Shown: positions 1-9,445 of the stretch, piece by piece
How the letters are laid out: every line of letters starts with the position of its first letter
Numbering within the stretch: the first letter of the stretch is position 1
Source of the DNA: Quercus robur
Taxonomy: Eukaryota; Streptophyta; Magnoliopsida; Fagales; Fagaceae
Length of the DNA stretch: 64,000 bases
NCBI RefSeq assembly: GCF_932294415.1
Contig: NC_065536.1
Span: 59,235,354 to 59,299,353 of the forward strand
Direction of reading: 5' to 3'
Notes under the pieces: generated by a model
Seen by the model: only the letters and a program-made list of their open reading frames with translations
Told to the model about the DNA's origin: nothing
The model's database searches: none
Translations under genes and position numbers: made by a program

Positions 1-1150
1 GATGACTCTGGGGAAACTCTCTGTTTCAGAATACCACCATAACCAATGTTAGAGGCATCAGTTTCAACAATTTTGAAAGCATCAACAGTAGGAAGACCAA
101 GAGAATGCAATGTCTTAACATGAGACTTGATTTGTTTAACAAGGGAAATATGAACATCAGACCAAAGAGGCGGATTATTTTGCAACCGATCAAAAAGGGG
201 TTTACATTGTTTTCTCATATCCTTGTAAAAATCAGCAACATAGTTTAGGGACCCAAGAAATCTTTGGAGTTGAGTTTTATCAATGGTAACATCAGGAAAT
301 TTATCAGCAAATTGAATGGCTCTATCTACAGGACGAATCTGTCCTTCAGAGATGTCATATCCAAGGAAGCGGACTTTTGTTTGAAACAGTTTAATTTTCT
401 TAGTAGAGACAACAAGACCATTTCTTTTGATGGTTTCTAGAAACAAATACAAATGTTTCCAATGTTCATTAATAGAGCTGGAATAAACAAGAACATCATC
501 AATATAAACAATGGTGAAATGGCTGAAAGAATTGAAAATATCATTCATAATGTTTTGGAATTCACTTGGGGCATTCTTAAGACTAAAAGGCATCACATTC
601 CACTCATAATGACCAAAAGGAGTGGTAAAAGCAGTTTTATATCTATCCTTCTCACTAATCTAGATCTACCAGAATCCAGATTTCATGTCAAACTTGGAAA
701 ATATCACAGCCTTACTTAATCGGTGAACTAAATCATTTTTGTTAGGTATGGGATATCTAATCCATTCTAAGACTTTGCTCAAGGGCTTATAATTGATAAC
801 TAAACGAGGGGTTCCTCTCTCAATCTCAGCATTTTTTTTAACATAAAAAGCAGCACAAGACCATGGGGACTTGCTATTCCTTATGAGTTTTTTCTGAAGT
901 AAATCATTGATTTCTTTTTTGCAAAACTCAACTGTTTCAGCATTCATTTGAACAGGGCAAGCTTTAGTAGGAATATTCTTTTCATCAAAATCTTTAACAT
1001 AAGGCAAGTCAACAATATGTTTTCTTCTATGCCAAAAAGCATTAGGAACATCAGAGCAAACATTATCAATTAGGATTTTCTAAAAATTATCAATTTTTTA
1101 TTGCAATAATTTATCAAAAAGTTGTTCAGCAATTTTCTTGTATCTTACTT
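1..1150 (-). pseudogene. Endogenous pararetrovirus (Caulimoviridae-like) reverse transcriptase/RNase H fragment, decayed
   Basis: Minus-strand reading shows reverse-transcriptase motifs of the plant pararetrovirus type: a KFDMKSGFW motif near 668-690, a YIDD catalytic motif near 500-515, and an RNase H start with a TDAS motif near 40-50. The frame runs off the window edge at position 1. It is broken by several in-frame stops: two close together just after the KSGFW motif (about 660-667) and further ones near 1080-1112 upstream. The same frame keeps recognisable family sequence on both sides of these stops, so this is one decayed copy rather than separate genes. No movement protein, coat protein or LTR is visible. 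A Ty3/gypsy origin is less likely because the motif spelling matches caulimovirids. The genus is not assigned. It is a fossil insertion with no expected product. Confidence 0.8.
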
Positions 1151-1600
1151 CTTGCTGAATTATTATTATTATTATTATATAAGGATGCCTATAGAAACTT
1201 AATCAGGAGATTTTGCAAATGATTTTTTATTTGTAAAATAATCTCAATAGATTATCAACAAAAAATTGTTTTCCTTATTGGTCCAATTAATCATTGTTAA
1301 GCAACGATTGATTTCACATTTTGTTTGCTTGCAAAGCATCTTCATATGGATTTGTTTTGATTCGTATATATTTATGAATATATTGAGATAAGCACTGTAA
1401 TTAAAAAGAGAAAGATCATGATCTTACTTTGTATACTTCAAAAAAGATAGATTAGTTTGGGATTAATGATAAGTTAAAATTTTTTTAATGATGGATGTGG
1501 CAGGCAAAAATAGGACAAGACAACAACATATCAAAACTTGCTACTTTTGCTCACACAATTTATTTGAAGAGATGGGATGCTTAATCAACCTCGAATACCC
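1151..1600. other. Intergenic AT-rich stretch
   Basis: No coding frame or recognisable repeat is seen apart from a short ATT run near 1155-1178. Confidence 0.5.
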
Positions 1601-2290
1601 TTAATTAAGTGGAAAGAATTAACTGGAGTTGATAGAATTAGCCTTTAGTGTAGTTGTGCAAGTATGGATGAAAAATAGCCTCAAAGGGTCTGTATTGAGC
1701 TCCTCGGGTTTAGTCCAAGGTAGTGATTACAATTGGTTTGAAGTTATAAAAAGTGAATCCCCTTCCTCCAGTAGCTTCTTTGCCTTATATAATCAACGAA
1801 GGTGTATCTTAGCCTTACATCTAGAGGGTTAGCGTTCAATTCTCTTGATACTTGTCCCATTGGTGCCTTACTAGAAGGCCTCCACATTAGGCTATGAGCT
1901 GTCTTGACACTATTCAGGGGTCATTTCCTCATTAATGCGGTCAACTAAGTGGATGCTGAGTATTGAATGCAGAGGTAATGGATGTTTTATCTGTCTTCTT
2001 CCCTTCCTAGCTTGATGACAAATCTTCCTTCTCATCCCCAGTTTGCGAACAACGGCCCTTAGTATTGGTTCTCGGCCTCCCGAGGGCACATCAGTATCCT
2101 CGGGGTCCTCAGGCATTCTAGTCTCCATTTACTTGCAGGGGGTTGCTCATATTTTCCTAAGAATTTACTGTTAGTGCTTTCCAATGTCCATACTCCTGAC
2201 ATGGTCCTTGACCCAACTATCCATATTCTCAAATTCTCATCCTCCCACAGTGGAAAAACTTAATTCCCCTTGGTATTCTATCCCTAGCAA
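1600..2290 (+). mobile_element. LTR-like relic of the CCTCGG-rich Ty3/gypsy family
   Basis: This GC-richer block shares word order with the LTR-like blocks at 12209-12983 and 14131-14965: a phrase meaning 'cattaatgcgg', a 'cttgtcccat' phrase and several CCTCGG/CCGAGG words near 2065-2110. Exact ends and a target-site duplication were not found, so it may be a truncated or solo LTR. No internal coding region flanks it. Confidence 0.45.
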
Positions 2291-2337
2291 ATTAGCTTAT
2301 AATATGAGTAAATGAAAATTTTAATATAAAAATAAAG

Positions 2338-2338
<1 letters not shown>

Positions 2339-2378
<40 letters not shown>
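2339..2378. repeat. (TA)n microsatellite
   Basis: About 20 uninterrupted TA dinucleotides, followed by an A-rich tract at 2400-2417. Confidence 0.9.
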
Positions 2379-2380
<2 letters not shown>

Positions 2381-2652
2381 TGAACAAAATTCATTATTTA
2401 AAAAAAAAAAAAAAAAAGCAATATGACATTGTTTATTTTAGAAAAAAAAAATCCTTGCCTTTTGTTTGTTTGGTAAAGAGTTATATATATATTAAAAAAA
2501 ACATTTCTTAATTAACAGTTTAATACATCTAAAATTAAATTCTCTTATGAGAAAAATTCTTTATTAGAAATTAGTGATCCTAATATACGATTTTATGAAT
2601 ATTTTAGAAAATAAATTATATACTATGTTTCATTACAAAATAATTAGATATT

Positions 2653-2680
2653 CCCGCGCATTGCACAGAGTTGCGACTAG
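2653..2680 (+). mobile_element. Putative Helitron 3' terminus
   Basis: A CCCGCGC arm, a short loop and a degraded complementary arm (2653-2670) are followed about 6 bases later by CTAG and then T. This is the layout of plant Helitron 3' ends: a GC-rich hairpin, a short spacer, CTRR, and insertion before T. The AT-rich sequence upstream would be the element body. A 5' TC terminus was not located, so element length is unknown. Confidence 0.45.
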
Positions 2681-2684
2681 TTCA

Positions 2685-2820
2685 TGTAAAAGCAAGGTCC
2701 CAGCATTCCTGATGGCATGAGAAATACCAAAACCCCATGCTACTTAACCTACTCGATAGAATGAATGAAAGAAAAATCACCTTTTATGCAATGAGGTTAA
2801 GAAGCAAAAGATCTAAAACG
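2685..2820 (-). pseudogene. Duplicated fragment of the 6930-11346 gene (exon 3 start plus intron 2)
   Basis: This stretch matches 9913-10043 almost base for base with scattered substitutions and small indels. It covers the first part of exon 3 of the minus-strand gene at 6930-11346, the splice acceptor, and adjoining intron 2 sequence. Because intron is included, the copy arose at DNA level and not through an mRNA. It starts within a few bases of the Helitron-like terminus ending at 2680. No other exon of that gene was seen here, so no product is expected. Confidence 0.85.
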
Positions 2821-2872
2821 TTTTATTTTGTTGAGAGAGAAAGAGAGAATGAGTGACTATCTAGCTTTCCAA

Positions 2873-3793
2873 CGTGAAAGACTACAAGTTCTACACTCTA
2901 AAACTCCCACACAGAGAAAACCAACCATCAGTTATACATTAAATGAAGAGAATTTTTTTTTTCTATGTTTTTTCTTATAAGAGTGATATTTGTCACAAAT
3001 CAATAATAAAATTTTAAAAAAAAAAACATTTATTAAGGGATATCAATCATATTCATTACCAAATCATTTATTAGGTAGTTGATAAAAGTTGTAAAAGTTT
3101 TAACATTTTCATTTTTTAGAATTAATTTTTTATCTATTGAATGACAAGGACTTAATTAATAGTTTTTAAGTGAAATGTTAACGGATACCCAAAGCATTAG
3201 TTTATAAATTATTTTTAGGAACATTTTATGAGAAAATGATAATTCAATTAATTTTTTTGACACCTTTTTATATTTTTATGAAAGTAATGTCAAAATTTTC
3301 CTAATATGATTTGTTAATCATGACCCTAAGAGCGTGAAAGACTACAAGTTCTACACTCTAAAACTCCCATATAGAGAAAACTAGCCGTCAGTTATACATT
3401 AAATGAAGAGAATTTTTTTTCTATGTTTTTTCTTATAAGAGTGATATTTGTCACAAATCAATAATAAATTTTTTTATAAAAAAAACATTTATTAAGGGAT
3501 ATCAATCATATTCATTACCAAATCATTTATTAGGTAGTTGATAAAAGTTGTAAAAGTTTTAACATTTTCATTTTTTAGAATTAATTTTTTATCTATTGAA
3601 TGACAAGGACTTAATTAATAGTTTTTAAGTGAAATGTTAACGGATACCCGGAGCATTAGTTTATAAATTATTTTTAGGAACATTTTATGAAAAAATGATA
3701 ATTCAATTAATTTTTTTGACACCTTTTTATATTTTTCATGAAAGTAATGTTAAAATTTTCCTAATATGATTTGTTAATCATGACCCTGAGAGC
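2873..3793. repeat. Direct tandem duplication, two units of about 460 bp
   Basis: Units 2873-3332 and 3333-3793 align along their whole length with few substitutions and one-base indels in homopolymers. Both start with cgtgaaagactacaag and end with a 'tgaccct(a/g)agagc' phrase. The right half of each unit also resembles dispersed sequence at about 4890-5065, so the duplicated block contains an older repeat. Confidence 0.9.
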
Positions 3794-3930
3794 ACTAATT
3801 AACATTACTCATAATTTAATACTCTTACAAATAAAAATACATCTTCTATAATATTAGTAGTTAGTAGTTACAATTAAATATACCTTACTCATTTTTAGTA
3901 GCAATCAATTATTAAGTCACTGTGGATTCC

Positions 3931-4101
3931 AATTAGTTTAACTAGTAAAGTATCTGATGATTAAATATGAGATTTAAGGTTCAATCCCCGCCTACACCAA
4001 AAACCGATTGGTGTCTTAGTGTTTTGGTCTAATGATAAAGAACTATCATTAAGAGCAGACGTCATAAATTATGAAACTCTTAAAAAATAAAAAATAAAAA
4101 G
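3931..4101 (+). mobile_element. tRNA-derived SINE, copy 1
   Basis: The 5' part has an A-box-like segment (TTAACTAGTAAAG) and a B-box-like GGTTCAATCCC, the internal RNA polymerase III promoter layout. The body continues through an ACACCA..GATTGGTG phrase to 'gaaactctt' and an A-rich tail. Related copies lie at 11733-11935, 26657-26726 (-), 29780-29912 (-) and 55582-55738. Confidence 0.7.
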
Positions 4102-4237
4102 TGCTTTGGGATCTTTTTATATTTGAATTTGGGGCCTAAGGAAATTTCCTCTCACTTGGGTACATAGTGGAGCCGGGCTGAACATTTTTAATATATATTC
4201 TCTGAAATAAATATCTTGGCTTCTGTCTGACTGAGTT

Positions 4238-4246
4238 CTATAAATG
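4238..4246 (+). promoter_or_regulatory. Candidate TATA box for the 66-aa gene
   Basis: CTATAAATG lies about 170 bases upstream of the ATG at 4414. The interval has no upstream ATG that would obviously compete in a long frame. Confidence 0.4.
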
Positions 4247-4413
4247 ACAAAAGATACCATCCATAAAAAGACTTACAATTTCTCATAACCCAAAAGGATA
4301 AGGAACACTCATGCTATTAGTTTTCTCATTCTCTCTTTCCAGAGAAAAAAACTCCATTTTTTTTTTCTTAACTTTGTATCTGGGGTAAAAATTTAAAGCT
4401 AGCTAGCTTGTTA

Positions 4414-4614
4414 ATGGAGTCGAACCCGTGGGCTGACCAATGGGACCACGAGAACAACAGCCCAGACCAGACTACTGAGACCAAGAAGAGCCAAGGTGGT
4501 GCAAAGGCTACAAATTTAACAAAGATTCAAGATGGCATGAAGAAATTATTAACTAAGGAAACAACCGATGCGTGCATTCGTTGGATCAAAGACAAGTACC
4601 ACAAGGCCACTTAG
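4414..4614 (+). CDS. Small plant protein (66 aa), unknown function
   Basis: Single-exon frame of 66 residues. The start is the ATG at 4414; an upstream in-frame TTG is not needed. The N terminus MESNPWADQWD and the C terminus WIKDKYHK resemble a family of short, highly charged, uncharacterised plant proteins that I recall as starting with ME-x-(x)PWADQW and ending in a W(V/I)K-(N/D)-(Q/K)Y-x-K motif. The middle is Lys/Thr/Asp-rich with a possible amphipathic helix (KIQDGMKKLLTK). No signal peptide, membrane segment or Cys cluster is present. A TATA-like box lies upstream and a hairpin MITE lies within 50 bases of the stop, probably in the 3' UTR. The family assignment is from memory of its ends; function is unknown. 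Confidence 0.6.
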   Translation: MESNPWADQWDHENNSPDQTTETKKSQGGAKATNLTKIQDGMKKLLTKETTDACIRWIKDKYHKAT

Positions 4615-4650
4615 AAACCTAAGAAGGAATCTTATGAATCATGAAACATC

Positions 4651-4797
4651 CCTCTCACAACGAGGATGTATCTCACGCGCCCGGTGCATAAGACATTTCT
4701 CTCACTGATAGGTAGGGCCCATAGGCATGGGGCCCACCTATCAATGAGAGAGATGGCTTATGCGACGCGCGCATAAAAGATTTTTGCCTCTCACAAC
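4651..4797. mobile_element. Hairpin MITE with 11-bp target-site duplication (Mutator-like)
   Basis: Element 4662-4786 is bounded by the 11-bp direct repeat CCTCTCACAAC at 4651-4661 and 4787-4797. Nearly all of it folds back: the arm starting GCATAAGACATTTCTCTCA (4686 on) pairs with the arm ending in GAGAGAGATGGCTTATGC, around a centre of GGGCCC words. Outer ends are weaker inverted repeats. An 11-bp duplication and long terminal inverted repeats fit non-autonomous Mutator-type elements; no transposase is present. It sits just after the stop of the 66-aa gene. Confidence 0.65.
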
Positions 4798-6929
4798 ATA
4801 TATGAAAATGATGTCCTATAAACCTGTCTTAATTATAAGACAGGTTTTTTTTTTTTTTCAAAAGCATTAGTTGATGCTTGTCTCGTTTTCAACGGGGGGA
4901 ATTGTTAACAGATGTTTTAAGGACATTTGTTAGTGAACTACTTTAAGGAAAGTTTTTATGAGAAAAAAAAATTAATATTTTGACAGTTTTTTCAATTTTT
5001 CATAAAAGTGAAGTCAAAATTTTTAAATGATTTGTTAGTAATTGCCTTAAGGACACTTGTAAACATGACCCTTTTAATAATCATCATTTTTTTTGTTATT
5101 TTTTTCTTTTTCCTAGTTTTATGTAATAGAAACCCATTGTTGTTATATACGGATTTGGTTGGAGTCAAGTCCATTACTCATTGTTGTTACTTTTTCTTTT
5201 TTCTTTTTTCTTTTTTGGAAATGTTAATTGATGCTCAAGGTATTAGTTTAGGATATATTTTTAGAAACTTTTTATGGGAAAAATGAAGGGAATATACATG
5301 AAATTCTTAGGTCTATGAGATGCAAAAATAGAGAAAAATATGCGTCAAAGAAAAACAATCGTACAAGACAATATTCTCGTGATTCAGCAGTTTTCTATCG
5401 TCTATGGAGTTGCAATGATTTCATATTCACAATAAAAATTACAAGATGTGACAGTAAAGTTTTTTCTCTCAAAACAACCACAAAACCCTAATCTGAAAAG
5501 CATGATATTTCACTCTTGCACTGAGAATTCACAATGGGCTAAACATGGGCCAAAAAAATTTCGACCCAAACCTCCGCTTCATTAACTAAGCCTCAGAGAA
5601 AAAAATAAATAAATAATCCTATTAAAAACCATAACACTTTTATATTGGGTTAGGTCATAATACAAATCAAACACAATTAGGCTTTACAAATCCTAGTTTT
5701 TTATATTTCTCATAAAAGTAGTATCAAAACTTTTTCAAAATAATTTATTAACAATCTTACATAGACGATAGAAAGAAGACCCTTCTTTTTTTGAGTTATT
5801 GAGATTTGAGATGGGTAAAAAATAGGAACGGATATAATCTTGGCAGGAAGCCAATAGAGCATCATAAAAATTCTTACGAGATCTATTAAAAATCATGAAA
5901 CCAAGTTTGTGTATATGTTTTCGATTTTCGTTTTGCACCTCTCGATCTTCTCTTGTTTTGGGGAGCTGCAGATCAGTGATTTGTTTATGGAATTGTGTTG
6001 GACTCTACAAGGTTTCTTGATCGTGGATGACTGGTTAACTCCAAGGAATGGTTTTATTTTTCACATTCTGACTCAAAAGTATTTAGCCCCAAAAATTTAG
6101 ATTTTAGTCATCAAATTTAAACAAAATATAATAACTTTGTCACTCCATCCACCTCCTGCTAAATATATTTGAGAAGAAATGTTGATTCAATGTTGACATA
6201 GTCTCCAGAAAAGCTCCAACAATCTTCTTCAACGGTAAGTGGATAAAATGACAAAGTTCAAATATTTTAAGATTTTCAAGTTAACCCTTGAAAAAATGCG
6301 TGTTTAGACTATTGTTATTGGTTTTCCTTTATAAGATGTAAAGCAAAATAAGTGTCCAATACGCAGATCTGTTGACCCTTTCAGCCGGAAATGGCCGTCA
6401 ATGAACTTTGATGTTGTCAAAGTGAAAATGTCCACCTTTATTGGTGACACTTGTGTTAATTTCACTATGAAGTCACTTATGGGTCACTTGTCTCTGGTTC
6501 TCAAAGTTAAATCCAAGCATGTTTAAGCATACATGGTATAAAATGTTTCTGTATAGCTCAAAAGAAAAATTACTTTCCCCTCAGCCAAAGGACCTTCTGC
6601 CTATTGACACTGTCCTGTTCTCTGATGAGAGAAATTTGAATTCAAATAAATTCTTCCCCACTTGTTGTAAAGCCAAAAAAAAAAAATATTCAATCCACAA
6701 CAACCAATTTACAGATTACAAACATCAACTAAAAATGTTTTTTTAACTCTAGTAATAGATATATACAATTATTGAATTTTTCAGGTGAGTGAGTTTCATC
6801 CCCACATATTCTAAGGATATTTGGATAAACATATTTGCAGCTATGTAAAAATGTCATACATGTATAAAAGCAGCTTAAATGCATCTTCGAGGAACAACAA
6901 TAATACAAATACATACATTGAATTTCAAC
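4798..6929. other. Intergenic region with dispersed repeat copies
   Basis: No credible gene. 4890-5065 resembles the right half of the 460-bp duplicated unit at 2873-3793. A further copy appears split: its left half at about 5220-5285 and right half at about 5695-5755, separated by some 410 bases of unrelated sequence. 5760-6929 shows nothing recognisable. Confidence 0.45.
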
Positions 6930-9403
6930 TTAGCATCGAATGGGCCTATCATAAATAGGGGGTAAGGTGGGGCAGTTCTCATTCATGTTGGCATATGGCT
7001 CTAGTGTGTTATACTGAGGCAGTTCCATCCAGTATTCACCAAGAATCTGGCAGAATGGGAGCCGCCCATCCTCATCGTTGCACCACTTTGGTAGGCGTGT
7101 TTGGTTATCCTCATAAATCTTAAGCATATAAGCATCGCGAATCTGCAACAAGCAATAAAGCCAATGTCATATACAATGAGGATGATGGGGAACAATCCAA
7201 GGATATGATTCACCAACCCCAAAAATAAAAAAATTAAAGTGACTGGGTTACGACTTACAGTGAACTCAGTTACTTGAATAGAGTTTGAAATGGGGCCAAA
7301 AATTCCAGCCTCTTTATACATAGCAAGGATAAATGCAACGCAGGTTGTTGATTTCCCATCACTATACACCCAATCATCTTGTTCTGGAATAGTAAGCAAT
7401 TGATCAAATGATATGCCACGCTTTTCAGTTTCAGCTAAAATATCATGCAAGTCCAAATCCTGAAAGAAAACAAACAAATCTTAAGTAAGACAATAACATT
7501 ATATATAATAGAAAGTTAAGATACTTTGACCAATCATTCTCACAATTAAACAGACCAGTACAACCAACTTGCTGTGGTACTTAACATCACATACACAAAA
7601 CCAAAATATAAAAACTAATTCAAACCTCTTGAACAAGAGCTTTAAAAAATTAAAAAAGCCCATTTTATAAGTGCATAATTTTTCAACAAGGAAAATTTAT
7701 TGAACTGTATAATTTATAGTATAAGAAGGCCAGTCAACAGTGAAGCACAAAAAACCATCAAGTCAAACTAATTCCTGATGAGATGCATGCATAGGCAAAC
7801 ATTTAAAAAATAAAAAATAAAATACAAAGAAATAAATAAATATAACTATTCACTATCCATCTTTCCTCGATGCACATTTTTCCTCTTAAAATAATTGCTT
7901 TGATAAGTTTGAATGACATGACATACACCAAGTCACCAAGGTTCACTGATTTGTTTTCTTTTACAGGTAATAAATTTCTTTAAAGAAGCACAAAAAGAGG
8001 GTACAACTCTAGTAAATAGGAAGCATTTAAAGGTCCATTTAAGATCCGCTTATTTTGCTGAAACTGAAAACTTTTTGTTGAATCACTGATTTGTTTTCTT
8101 TTACAGGTAATAAATTTCATTAAAGAAGCACAAAAAGAGGGTAGAACTCTAGTACATAGGAAGCATCTAAAGGTCCATTTGAGATCCGCTTATTTTACTG
8201 AAATTGAAAATTTTTTGTTGAAAGTACTATAGATAAAGGTAAAAGTTAGCTGAAATAGTACAGTAAAACCCATGAATAGTATCAAAAAGTGCGGTGGAAC
8301 CCAAGAATAGTAACAAAAATAAGCTGAATAATAAAATAAGTTTGCAAAAATAATTTTTGCCAAACGGACACTAAATTTCAAAACTTCTAAAAAGCCCAAA
8401 AGTTCACATCCAAGTTTCTGACTTTTTATTTGGAATTAGAGCAAAACAATATAGTTCAGAATGCAGACTAATGTTGAATTAATCCCCATAGCCATAAACA
8501 GTATAAAAAATGATCTCAAAGAAAAGGAGCTACCTCAGTCCCTAGCCGCTTGTTTAGAGCTTCATTCCACATATTTGCAGCATATGCTGGCTGCAATCTA
8601 GTCCACATAGACATGACAGAAATGACCTGTAGACAGAGCTGGCCAGTTCAATACTACTACTAATGAAACTCTCCATGTACCATCCTACAAAGTACATTCT
8701 TCATGGCACTAGAGGTGCATACTGGGTAAAGTATATTCTGATTTGAAAAGAGGGGGAGGGGGAGGAAGGGAGGGAGGGAGCGAGGAAGGGCAGGTGAAGA
8801 TGAAGAATAAATACCTACTATTCACAAAAAAGTAACTTGACAATAGTTGTATAGGTTGATCTAATCATGCAAAGCTCTTTTTCATAGATCAAAATCTTCA
8901 CAAAAGCTCATATCAATAAGGTACCATACATACCAATAAATTCACTACAAACATACAGGATGCAGACAAGCACACACAAACACAATTGTTGCAAATGTTC
9001 AAAAAATCAACTCTAGTTCTGTTTAGCAAGGATATTTACCAATGATTTAATAGCACACAATACCCTCCTTGAAAGAGTTCAATAAGCCATATTTATAATA
9101 GAATTAGTTAAGAAGTGTACCAAGTGAGCATCAAGAGGTGGAGGATAGTTGTCAGAGATAGTGTCAATCCAACTAAATATCATGTTGTGATAACCATATG
9201 GCTTGCCTGCCATGCTCCTAGCATACTCCCATGCTGCAGTGGAGTTGAATTTTGCACGCAAGTCAGGATGCAAGGGAAGCAAGGCTATTTGTGGATTAGA
9301 ACTATCCTTCAGTGCCAACTCCCACCATTCATCCCATGGAATTACCACTATAATTTCTTCACCCTGCAAAGATCACGCAACTGTTCTTTAGAAATAATGT
9401 AAT

Positions 9404-9445
<42 letters not shown>

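Noticed and set aside
5008..5286. 92-aa hydrophobic frame that looks like a membrane protein
   Set aside because: Produced by T-rich repeat sequence; it overlaps a dispersed repeat and has no conserved motif.
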